This document shows, piece after piece, positions 32,791-40,514 of a stretch of DNA of 64,000 bases. Source of the stretch: Dyella_A sp049445995 (GTDB lineage: Bacteria; Pseudomonadota; Gammaproteobacteria; Xanthomonadales; Rhodanobacteraceae). The DNA is taken from assembly GCF_049445995.1 (NCBI RefSeq), contig NZ_JBMSDZ010000004.1:62001-126000 (forward strand). Reading direction: 5' to 3'. The notes under the pieces are model-generated. The model was not told the origin of the DNA. It made no database searches and worked only from the letters and a program-made list of their open reading frames with translations. The number at the start of each line of letters is the position of its first letter. Within the stretch, counting starts at the first letter, position 1. A program made the translations under genes and the position numbers.

Positions 32791-34989
32791 TCAGTTCCCC
32801 GGAGCCCCCAGCGGCGCAATCACCAACCCGTGCACCTCGGCCTTGTTCAGCGGACCCTCCGCGCCGCCGACGCCGCCGGTGTAGTGGGCGAAGTGGGAGA
32901 GGTAGCTCATGTTGAAGCCGTCCTGCAGGGCGAAGGTGCAGCGGCTGCCGGCCCGGGCGGTGAACTCGCCCCAGGTGGAGCGTTGCTCGCGCACGCTGTG
33001 CGGCATCACGATCGGCACGCGCTGTTCGGCGCCGCCGTCGCAGCGGATGGCGAGCATCTTCACCGCGGCGGTGATGCCGGTGTTGATCGGGCCGTGGTCG
33101 TTCACGTAGTCGAGCGACACGCGATAGCGGCCACCGGTCGGCGCTGTCCACGTGCGCGGCCACGCACCGTCGAGCGGGGCGTATTCGCCGCCGCACACCG
33201 CCGGGCTGTGCAGCGATTCGAGGCCGTCGGCGGCGACGCGCGTGGCGCTGACGCAGGTCAGCGTGCCGGTGTTCGGCAGCGTGCCGCTGCCGTCGATCGC
33301 CTGCGCGCGCCGGCCATTGACGTAGAGCTGCACTTTGCCGGCGGCCTGCACTTTCCAGCTGTGGCCGGCTGCGGTGAGCGTGGGTGCCGGCGGCGCCTCG
33401 GGCGCGTACAGCGGGGCGTCGGTGCGCATCGGTGCGTCGTTCACCGTGATCGCCTTGAGGTGCACGGTGGTGATGCGACCGTTGGTCGACGTGCGATCGG
33501 CGACCAGCAGGTTGCCCTGATACGGCGCGGGCAGCTGCAGAGTGATGGTGCGGTCGGGCAGGGTGAGCGAGATGCTGCGCTGGTTGCCGAACAGCATGGG
33601 CACCAGCGAGGTGGGCAGCTTCGGCTGCACGTGGCCGTCCTCGTCGAGGCCGAACACGCCCTCGGTGACCACGGCGAAGTACGCCGCCACCGACCACAGC
33701 TGGCGCGGCGAGTTGACCACCGGTCCACTGAGCTTGCCCTCGTCCAGGTGCTGGCCCTGGGTGAGCAGCTCGTAGTTCTCCATGTTGGAGCCGTACAGCG
33801 CCGCGCCGCGCATCACCGATTCGATCTCGTGGGCGATGCGCGCGGGCTGGTTCACCTGGCGCGCGGCGCGCAGCGCGTAGGCGCTGACGAATGGCCAGAT
33901 CGCGCGGTTGTGGTAGATCGGCTGGTCGCGGCGCTCGGGCCACATCACCGGGCTGCCGGCCGGCCAGGTGGGGTAGTTCGCCAGCGTTTGCGAGGCGCGC
34001 TCGCCCTCGGCCACGCCGCTGGTGATCGCCAGCGCGATGCCGAGCAGGTCGTAGGTGTCGTTGGGCGTGCCGTCGCCGCCGAGGAAGCTCATGTACATGC
34101 CGCGGTCGGCACGCCAGAAGTGCGCGTTGATCGCGGCCTTGAGCGCCTTCGCCTGGTCGGCGTAACCGGCGGCCGCCTTGGCGTCGCCGTGCCGGCGCGC
34201 CATCGCGGCGGCCATCTGCAGCGCCTGGTAGTGCAGCACGTTGGTGGACAGCGCGTAGGACTGGCCGATGAAGGTGACCTCGTCGAAGGTCCAGGCCGGA
34301 TAGCTCTGCTCGCGCCAGTCCATGAAGGAGGTCTCGCCGCGGTACAGGCCGAACCTCGCGTCGAAGGCGTACTGGCGATCCTGCGCCAGCGTGTCGCCGA
34401 GTGCCCGGTACACGTCGGCGGCGAAAGCCTGGTCGCCCAGCAGGTGCCGCGCGCCGAGGAACCACACCACGCGGTCGGTGCTGATCGGCCAGCTGCCGCC
34501 GGAGCCGGTGTCCTGCATCACATACAAACCCTGCGGCGCGGAGGGCACGCGCACGTCGGAGAGCTTGAACTTCAGGCCGTTGCGCGCGCGCTCGGCGTCG
34601 AAGCGCCACAGGCCCAGGTCGATCGAGTAGGACAGGTCGCGCGTCCACACGTACGGCCACTTCAGGCCCGTCTCGAAGCAGTGGCAGGGGATCGGCTGGC
34701 CGTGGTCGAAGGCGCCGTCGCGGATCGCGGTGACCGAATCCTGCTTCAGGTCGTCCTGCGCCATCGCGAACAGGCCGTCGAACAGCGTGCTGGCGGTGTC
34801 GACCGCGAGGGGCTGTTTGCCGATCACGCGCTGGCCGTAGGGCCAGGCCAGCGTGTACGCGCCCTGCGCGTCGGCGTTGATGCTCACGTGCACGCCGTGC
34901 CAGTCCAGTCCGTCGTGCCAGGGTGGCAGCGCGGCCGGCGGCGTGGTCATCGAGGCGGCCATCGAGGCAGCCAGCAGCGCGCTCAACAT
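32791..34989 (-). CDS. Secreted six-hairpin (alpha/alpha) glycosidase-like protein, unassigned family; possible 5' frameshift
   Basis: A 732-aa protein from the ATG at 34989. A catalytic (alpha/alpha)6-type domain is suggested by WPYVWTRDLSYSIDLGLWRF, WPISTDRVVWFLGARHLL, ETSFMDWREQSYPAW, WPERRDQPIYHNRAIWP and SPRQLWSVAAYFAVVTEG, patterns seen in glycogen-debranching and related clan enzymes. The C-terminal 200 residues look like beta-sandwich carbohydrate-binding modules. I cannot assign a CAZy family. The predicted N-terminus MLSALLAASMAASMTTPPAA is a signal-peptide core without a basic n-region. A better start (ATG at 35030, GAGGAGA upstream) is one frame off, so a one-base indel is suspected. 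It carries the conserved operator upstream, so it belongs to the maltodextrin regulon. Confidence 0.75.
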   Translation of the reverse strand: MLSALLAASMAASMTTPPAALPPWHDGLDWHGVHVSINADAQGAYTLAWPYGQRVIGKQPLAVDTASTLFDGLFAMAQDDLKQDSVTAIRDGAFDHGQPIPCHCFETGLKWPYVWTRDLSYSIDLGLWRFDAERARNGLKFKLSDVRVPSAPQGLYVMQDTGSGGSWPISTDRVVWFLGARHLLGDQAFAADVYRALGDTLAQDRQYAFDARFGLYRGETSFMDWREQSYPAWTFDEVTFIGQSYALSTNVLHYQALQMAAAMARRHGDAKAAAGYADQAKALKAAINAHFWRADRGMYMSFLGGDGTPNDTYDLLGIALAITSGVAEGERASQTLANYPTWPAGSPVMWPERRDQPIYHNRAIWPFVSAYALRAARQVNQPARIAHEIESVMRGAALYGSNMENYELLTQGQHLDEGKLSGPVVNSPRQLWSVAAYFAVVTEGVFGLDEDGHVQPKLPTSLVPMLFGNQRSISLTLPDRTITLQLPAPYQGNLLVADRTSTNGRITTVHLKAITVNDAPMRTDAPLYAPEAPPAPTLTAAGHSWKVQAAGKVQLYVNGRRAQAIDGSGTLPNTGTLTCVSATRVAADGLESLHSPAVCGGEYAPLDGAWPRTWTAPTGGRYRVSLDYVNDHGPINTGITAAVKMLAIRCDGGAEQRVPIVMPHSVREQRSTWGEFTARAGSRCTFALQDGFNMSYLSHFAHYTGGVGGAEGPLNKAEVHGLVIAPLGAPGN

Positions 34990-35030
34990 GCGCTTGTCCC
35001 GCGCATGGCGTGGGGAAGGGTCAGGGTCAT
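34983..35030 (-). other. Out-of-frame leader with strong ribosome-binding site (frameshifted signal-peptide start?)
   Basis: ATG at 35030 follows CCGAGGAGAGACCCAGC and encodes 15 codons (MTLTLPHAMRGTSAC) ending in TGA six bases before the end of the downstream ATG codon region. In the glycosidase frame the same DNA reads ARDKRMLSALLAASM. Joining MTLTLPHAM to that frame would give a complete signal peptide with a basic n-region. The alternatives are a translationally coupled leader or a sequencing error. Confidence 0.55.
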
Positions 35031-35145
35031 GCTGGGTCTCTCCTCGGACGATGCCGGCGTTCGTTATGTCACGCCGCGGCACCCCACGCATGCTGCGCTC
35101 GCAACATGCCTCCGCGCCGTCACCGGCCAAGCCCCCTGATGCTAG

Positions 35146-35305
35146 CAGCCTGTCGGGCTTTGGTCGGCCGGGCTGCGAATCCGTCTGTGCGGTCCCTATT
35201 TCCGCCGCTTCTTGGCCCATAGCACCACTATGGGCCGGCGAATTGTCGAAAATCTGTCCTCGCACAGCCGAATTCTCGCCTCGACCACCAAAGCCCGACA
35301 GGCTG
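35146..35305. mobile_element. 160-bp MITE-like element with long terminal inverted repeats and CTAG target duplication
   Basis: The ends CAGCCTGTCGGGCTTTGGT and the exact complement at the other side form terminal inverted repeats of about 19 bp. They are flanked by CTAG on both sides (35142-35145 and 35306-35309). The interior holds no gene but a further palindrome (GGCCCATAG/CTATGGGCC at 35213-35235). It lies between the operator at 35338 and the glycosidase start. A non-autonomous element mobilised by a transposase elsewhere is the simplest reading. Confidence 0.8.
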
Positions 35306-35337
35306 CTAGGCAGCATCGCAGTGCAGCAACCAGCGGC

Positions 35338-35353
35338 TGCATACGTATTCATG
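35338..35353 (-). promoter_or_regulatory. Putative LacI-family operator, site A (upstream of six-hairpin gene)
   Basis: TGCATACGTATTCATG on the plus strand; in the direction of the target gene it reads CATGAATACGTATGCA. The core around TACGTA is palindromic, as for LacI-type regulators. It lies 308 nt from the 35030 start, or 144 nt if the MITE and one CTAG copy are removed. Confidence 0.75.
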
Positions 35354-35400
35354 CCCCATGGGCGGGGGCAATGCTCCGGACTTGAGCGGTTGCCACCTTT

Positions 35401-35428
35401 CGTCATTCCGGCGAAAGCCGGAATCCAG
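35401..35428. repeat. Single copy of the 28-bp dispersed palindrome
   Basis: The copy starts CGTCATTCCGGCGAAAG, with compensatory changes (TTCCGGC/GCCGGAA) relative to the copies at 18296. It ends 17 nt before the ATG of the LuxR-like fragment and is read through in the same frame. Confidence 0.87.
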
Positions 35429-35445
35429 TACCGGAGCGGCACGAG

Positions 35446-35712
35446 ATGCAGCTGCTGTGGCTGGCCCACACCGCGCAGGGACTGGTCGCCATGCTGCCGG
35501 GCATGAGCGCCCCGGCGCCGGACATGCTCTCGCTGCGCGAGCGCGAGGTGCTGCGCTGGAGCGCGGCCGGCAAGACCGCCGACGAGATCGGCATGATCCT
35601 GGCCATCACCCCGCGCACCGTGGCCTTCCATATCAACCGCTGCATCGCCAAGCTCGACGCCGCCAACAAGGCCGAGGCGGTGGCCAAGGCGCGGGTGCTG
35701 GGCCTGTTGTGA
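35446..35712 (+). pseudogene. LuxR-type helix-turn-helix fragment lacking its sensory domain
   Basis: An 88-aa frame. Residues 27-88 form a complete LuxR/GerE DNA-binding domain (LSLREREVLRWSAAGKTAD, then ITPRTVAFHINRCIAKLDAAN). Residues 1-25 (MQLLWLAHTAQGLVAMLPGM) look like the tail of an autoinducer-type ligand domain whose first 150 or so residues are missing. The frame remains open upstream through the 28-bp palindrome to a TGA just before it. This suggests truncation with the repeat at the breakpoint. It could still be expressed as a short DNA-binding protein, and it is the only plus-strand gene inside the leftward glucan cluster. Confidence 0.7.
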
Positions 35713-35887
35713 GCGAGTGGCCAGGACGGTCCTTCGACTTCGCCGCGCCTGGCCTGAGCCTGGCGAAGGGTTCGGGGGGAGCGGGCTTTTTTCGACGTGG
35801 CGGGTTCGGCCTGTGGATGTACAAGCTGCGCGGCTGGACCTGATATGGCCACGGGCGGCACCCTTCCACGCGATGCCGCCACCCTGA

Positions 35888-35917
35888 CGAACAGGGCCGC
35901 ATGTGCGGCCCTGTTCG
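35888..35917. terminator. Strong hairpin past the end of the neopullulanase-like gene
   Basis: A 14-bp perfect stem (CGAACAGGGCCGCA and its complement) with a 2-nt loop lies 18 nt beyond the stop of the leftward GH13 gene and about 175 nt beyond the LuxR fragment. No U-tract follows on either strand. It separates the two convergent units. Confidence 0.65.
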
Positions 35918-35935
35918 TATCGCCTTGGAAGATGC

Positions 35936-37975
35936 CTACTGCGCCAGGATCACGCCGTAGTGCCCGTTGACGCTGACACTCACCACGCCGTTCTTCACGG
36001 TGTACTTCGTGCCGGAGAGCAGGTCAGTGACGGTGCTGCCGTTGGTCATGCTCAGCTGCCACACCGGCACGTTCACCGTGTGGCTGGTGCTGTCGTTGTT
36101 GAGCGCCACCGCGATGCGATTGCTGGCGTCGAAGCGGCCATAGGCATACAGCTTGTTGGTGTCGTCGGTCAGCAGGCTCATGAACGAGCCGGTGCGCAGC
36201 GCCGGATAGGCGTTGCGGATCGCGGTGAGCTTGCCGGTGAGCGCCACGGCGCTGTTGGTGGACGTGCCGGTGTTCCAGTCGAAGGTGCGGCGGTTGTCCG
36301 GATCGGCGCCGCCCTGCATGCCGTACTCGTCGCCGTAGTAGATCGTCGGCGTGCCGACGTAGGTCATCTGGAAGATCAGCGCGAGGTAGGTCTTCCAGAT
36401 GTCGCCGCCGGCGCGGTTGCCGAAGCGGGTGATGTCGTGGCTGGAGAGGAAGTTGCTCATCGTCTGCTGCACGTTGGTCGGGTAGTTGGCCCGCGTGCCG
36501 TGCAGCCAGCTGTCGAACTGCGAGGCCGGGATCGAGGCGGCATTGCCGCTGTAGTCCTGGCCGGTGATCCACTCCGACACCGGTTGGGTGAAGCCGTCGT
36601 AGTTCATCGCGCCGTCCCACTCGGTGCCGTTGTCGGTCCATGGGCCGGCGTTGCCCCAGAACTCGCCGAGGATGTCGGCGTTGGGGTTGACCGATTTCAC
36701 CGCGCTGCGCAGCTCGGCCATGATCTGGTGGTTGGTGGCATCGCTGCCGCCGTTGCCGCCGGCGTCGATGTATTGCGCCGCGTCCAGTCGCCAGCCGTCG
36801 ATCGAGTAGGGCGACTTGAGGTAGGTCTGCACCACCGAGGTGGACGAACCGTAGATCGCGTTGCGCACGGCCGAGCCGCTGGCGCCATAGTCGAGTTTGG
36901 GCATCGAGGAGAAGCCGAAGAACGCCGAGTAGGTGTCGGGCCAGCTCTGGAACGTGTAGTAGCCGTAGGTCGGGCTGGACTGCGACTCATAGGCGCCGGT
37001 GATGCTGGGCCACCCGTTGTAGCGGTCGAACCACTTGTGGGTGTCGCCGGTGTGGTTGAACACGCCGTCGAGCACCAGGTAGCCCTTAGGCCCGTTGCCG
37101 GTGGAGTGGATGTCCGCGCTCAGCGTTTGCAGCGTGCTGTTGCTGCCGAACGCGGGGTCCACCGTCATGTAGTCCTCGGTGTCGTACTTGTGGTTGCTCG
37201 GCGAGAGGAAGATCGGGTTGAGGTAGAGGATGTTCGCGCCGACGGTGTTCTTGATGTAGCCGAGCTTCTGGTCGATGCCGGCCAGATCGCCGCCGAAGAA
37301 CACCGCGGTGTTGCAGCCGCTGACGTTGGCGTAGACGCTGGTACCCCACGCGTGCTGCTCGGTGGCGCAGCCGGCATAGGTGTACTGGCCGTTGCTGACG
37401 TCGTTGGCGGTGCTCCCGTTGTAGAAGCGGTCGGGGAAGATCTGGTACATCACGCCGTTCTTCATCCACGCCGGGGTGGTGAAGTTCGGGATGACGAAGA
37501 AGTCGCCGGAGCTGGGTTCGGACGAGCTGATGCCCGCGGCGTTGTACCAGGCGGTGGCGCTGCCGTCGGTGATCTTGAAACGGTAGTACTTCTCCGCGGC
37601 GCTGGCCGGGATGGTGCCCTTCCAGTAGTCGAAGGTGCCGGTGGCGTCGTTGGACGACCAGCTCATCGCCACAGTGTGGAAGGCGCTGTCGGCGCTGTCG
37701 TAGTACTTGATGGTGGCGCTGGTGATGTCGCCTTTGAAGGTGCGGAAGGTGAGCGTCACCGCCTGGCTCGACGTGGGCTCCACGTGGTTGTCGAACAGCG
37801 GCCCCTGGTCGTGGAACAGGCCGTTCCACTCCACGTTGTTGTCGTTGCTGGCGGCGCGTGCCGTGACGGGCAGGGCGCCGGCCGCCAGCGTGGCGGCCAG
37901 GGCGAGCCAGAGTGCGCGGCGCGCGGTCGTGCGGTGCTGCAGTCCCTCCCGGGAAAACTTCCTGCTTGCGTACAT
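35936..37975 (-). CDS. Secreted neopullulanase/alpha-amylase-like GH13 with N-terminal starch-binding-like domain
   Basis: A 679-aa exported enzyme. The ATG at 37975 has GGAGGAG 8 nt upstream. The signal peptide covers about 1-42 with an extended basic n-region (MYASRKFSREGLQHRTTARR). Residues about 48-150 form a CBM34-like beta domain (VTLTFRTFKGDITSATIKYY). The barrel starts at WMKNGVMYQIFPDRF. Conserved sites are LDGVFNHTG, the nucleophile in GWRLDAAQY (near 395), the acid/base in ILGEFWG (near 437) and LSSHDITRF (near 511). CBM34 plus GH13 is the layout of neopullulanases and cyclomaltodextrinases that cut branched or cyclic alpha-glucans. No operator copy lies in its 131-bp upstream gap, so it is likely transcribed with the GH31 gene. 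Confidence 0.9.
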   Translation of the reverse strand: MYASRKFSREGLQHRTTARRALWLALAATLAAGALPVTARAASNDNNVEWNGLFHDQGPLFDNHVEPTSSQAVTLTFRTFKGDITSATIKYYDSADSAFHTVAMSWSSNDATGTFDYWKGTIPASAAEKYYRFKITDGSATAWYNAAGISSSEPSSGDFFVIPNFTTPAWMKNGVMYQIFPDRFYNGSTANDVSNGQYTYAGCATEQHAWGTSVYANVSGCNTAVFFGGDLAGIDQKLGYIKNTVGANILYLNPIFLSPSNHKYDTEDYMTVDPAFGSNSTLQTLSADIHSTGNGPKGYLVLDGVFNHTGDTHKWFDRYNGWPSITGAYESQSSPTYGYYTFQSWPDTYSAFFGFSSMPKLDYGASGSAVRNAIYGSSTSVVQTYLKSPYSIDGWRLDAAQYIDAGGNGGSDATNHQIMAELRSAVKSVNPNADILGEFWGNAGPWTDNGTEWDGAMNYDGFTQPVSEWITGQDYSGNAASIPASQFDSWLHGTRANYPTNVQQTMSNFLSSHDITRFGNRAGGDIWKTYLALIFQMTYVGTPTIYYGDEYGMQGGADPDNRRTFDWNTGTSTNSAVALTGKLTAIRNAYPALRTGSFMSLLTDDTNKLYAYGRFDASNRIAVALNNDSTSHTVNVPVWQLSMTNGSTVTDLLSGTKYTVKNGVVSVSVNGHYGVILAQ

Positions 37976-38106
37976 CGACTTTCTCCTCCAGTGATGGCCG
38001 GTGCCGGCATGGCACGGGCAAATCGGGAGCAGACGAGGCCGCCGCACGGCCCCCCGACCGCACGTGTGGTGTATCGACAGCTCCCTGCGAAGGGGCGCGC
38101 GCGGGC

Positions 38107-40479
38107 TTACATGGCCGCGTGCCCCCAGACCAGCGCGAGGGTTCGCGCCTGCGCCGCGTTCACCCGGACACAGGTGACCGCGCCGAATCGATCGGTGCCG
38201 GTGGTCCAGCCCTCGCCGTTGCCGTCATCGAGCGCATCGACGCTGGCGGCATGCGGCAGCGCCTTGCCGTCGGCAGTCACCGTGGTGGCCGCGCCACCAT
38301 GCACCTTGAACAGATAGAACTTCAGCGCGGGCGTGAAGCTGCCCTCGACGGCGCCGGTTTCCACCTGCACGCCATCGGCCGTGCGCTGCAGGCTGAGCGG
38401 CTGGCGAAAATACGCGCCGTGCTCGTAGGCGTAGGTGGTGCCGTCGTCGTCGTAATAGTCGAACGACGTGCGCTGGGCGGCGGGGAACATCTCCACGTCC
38501 ACCTGCGTCACCGGATGCTGGCCCACGTAGTCCATCACCGGCTGGGTCGGCACGATGGCGCCGTCGCGCACGAACAGCGGGATGTCGCTCCACTGCTTGG
38601 CATCGATCGCCAGCGTCACGCTCCGGCCGCCGGCGTAGCGCTTGCCGGTGAACCAGTCGGTCCATTGGCCGGCGGGCAGATAGATGGTCTTGGACGTCTG
38701 GCCCTGCTCGACCACCGGCGACACCAGCAGGCTCTCGCCGAACATCCAGCTGGCCACGTCGTTGCGCACCTTCGGATCGTTCGGCCAGTCGAAGGTGAGC
38801 GGGCGCACCAGGCCGACGCCGGTGAGGCGGCGCTGGTCCTCGTAGCTGTAGATGTAGGGGATCAGGCGGTAGCGCAGGCGGATCGCAGCGGCGGCGGCCT
38901 TCTCGGCGGTGGGCCCGTATATCCACGGCTGGCGTTTCTGGCTGGAGTCGCCGTGCACGCGGAACACCGGCACGAAGGCGCCGAACTGCACCCAGCGCGC
39001 GTAGTTCTCGGGCGTCGGCGTGCCCCCGGTGAAACCACCGGTATCCATGCCCCACTGCATCGCACCCACGTCGATGGCGCTCAGCATGCGCGCGCGCTGG
39101 CCGGCCATGCTGGCGAAGCCGGTGTGGATGTCGCCCGACCACATGCCATAGGCGTAGCGCTGCGCGCCGAGGTAGAAGTTGCGGCTGATCGACCACACGC
39201 GCTGGTTGGAGATGGCGCGCTGGCCGTCGTAGATCGCGCGCTGCATGTCCAGGTGCTGGGTGTCGATGCCGACGTTGTCCGCCTCGTCGTTCCACCAGCC
39301 GACGATGCCGGACTTGAACGCGCTTTTCATGTGGTCGAAGAACCAGATGCGCGCCTTCGGGTTGGCGAAGTCGATCTCGCGCACCGGCTTGCCGGAGAAG
39401 TAATCCTTGGTCGGCTTGTTGCCCTTGAGGAAATAACCGCGCTCGGCCGCCTCGCGACCCTCGACGGTGTTCACGTGCACGCGCGGCTTCATGATGCCGG
39501 TGAGCTTGATGCCACGCGCGTCGAGCATCTGCTTGAGCTTGCCGCTGGGGCCGTCGGGGAACTTGGTGGTGTTCCAGGTGAACTCGCCCCAGTCGTTGCC
39601 CCAGTCCTTCCAGTCGAAGTCCAGCGTGAAGTTGTCGATCGGGATGTGCCTGGCGCGATAGGTGTCGACGATCTGCAGAAGCTCCTTCTCGTCGATGCCC
39701 CACTGGCTGTTGGTGAAGCCCATCGCCCACTTCGGAAATAGTGGTGTGTGGCCGCTGACCCTGGCCACGTCGGCGAAGATCTGCTTCGGCGCGCCGGCGA
39801 TCAGGTAGTAGTCCAGGTCCTTGCGCGAGGTATCGCTGGCGGCGATGCGGGCACCGTCGAGATGGAAGGTGCCGCCCACGGTATCGATCAGTACGCCATA
39901 ACCGGCGGTGCTCCACACCAGCGGCGCGCCGGCATGGCCCTGTTCGCCCGCGGTGATCTTCTGCGTGCCGCTGCGCAGCAGGCCGGCGCTGGCGTCCTCG
40001 GTGGCGTTGTAGCCGCCGATGCCGTAGAGCGGATCGCCCTTGGCGTGATCCAGCGACAGCTTGCCGTCGGCGAGCGCGCCCAGCCCATGCTGGGTCAGCA
40101 GCACGTGCCCGGACGCGTCGGAAAACTGCAGGCTACCGTCGCGCGCATCCCAGCGCAGTGTGGCTGCCGCGGTGGACAGCGTGGTGACGCCGCCCGCGGT
40201 GCGGGTTTTCACGTCGCTGAGCGTGGCCGGCATCGCCTTCGGGTCGATCACGATGGAGGCGGGACTGCTCTCGCCGTTCGGCAGCACGTGCACGCGCACG
40301 GTGTTGGGCGTGATGAAGCCGATCGCGATGCGGTCGCTGCCGTGGGCGAGGGTGAGGCTGCCGTGCGCCACCTGCGCGGTGAATGCGGTATCGGTCGTGG
40401 CGGCGGACGCCGGCAAGAGCGCCATGCCGAGGCAGAGACCGAGGGCGAGCGTCAGCTGGCGTGACGTGACGTGGGACAT
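38107..40479 (-). CDS. Secreted GH31 alpha-glucosidase
   Basis: A 790-aa exported exo-glycosidase that removes terminal glucose from maltodextrins. The signal peptide is about residues 1-32 (LALGLCLGMALLPASA). The N-terminal beta domain precedes the barrel, which has FTLDFDWKDWGNDWGEF, the nucleophile in GWWNDEADN (near residue 397) and the acid/base in MWSGDIHTG (near 447). The C-terminal beta domains include LLVSPVVEQGQTSKTIYLPAG. ATG at 40479 (AAGG, 7 nt upstream) is chosen; ATG at 40494 would add five residues. It begins about 35 nt after the GH13 lipoprotein gene, consistent with one transcript. Confidence 0.92.
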   Translation of the reverse strand: MSHVTSRQLTLALGLCLGMALLPASAATTDTAFTAQVAHGSLTLAHGSDRIAIGFITPNTVRVHVLPNGESSPASIVIDPKAMPATLSDVKTRTAGGVTTLSTAAATLRWDARDGSLQFSDASGHVLLTQHGLGALADGKLSLDHAKGDPLYGIGGYNATEDASAGLLRSGTQKITAGEQGHAGAPLVWSTAGYGVLIDTVGGTFHLDGARIAASDTSRKDLDYYLIAGAPKQIFADVARVSGHTPLFPKWAMGFTNSQWGIDEKELLQIVDTYRARHIPIDNFTLDFDWKDWGNDWGEFTWNTTKFPDGPSGKLKQMLDARGIKLTGIMKPRVHVNTVEGREAAERGYFLKGNKPTKDYFSGKPVREIDFANPKARIWFFDHMKSAFKSGIVGWWNDEADNVGIDTQHLDMQRAIYDGQRAISNQRVWSISRNFYLGAQRYAYGMWSGDIHTGFASMAGQRARMLSAIDVGAMQWGMDTGGFTGGTPTPENYARWVQFGAFVPVFRVHGDSSQKRQPWIYGPTAEKAAAAAIRLRYRLIPYIYSYEDQRRLTGVGLVRPLTFDWPNDPKVRNDVASWMFGESLLVSPVVEQGQTSKTIYLPAGQWTDWFTGKRYAGGRSVTLAIDAKQWSDIPLFVRDGAIVPTQPVMDYVGQHPVTQVDVEMFPAAQRTSFDYYDDDGTTYAYEHGAYFRQPLSLQRTADGVQVETGAVEGSFTPALKFYLFKVHGGAATTVTADGKALPHAASVDALDDGNGEGWTTGTDRFGAVTCVRVNAAQARTLALVWGHAAM

Positions 40480-40514
40480 GCGGAAACCTTGCATCGGGGG
40501 ACGGGAAAGCGGCA

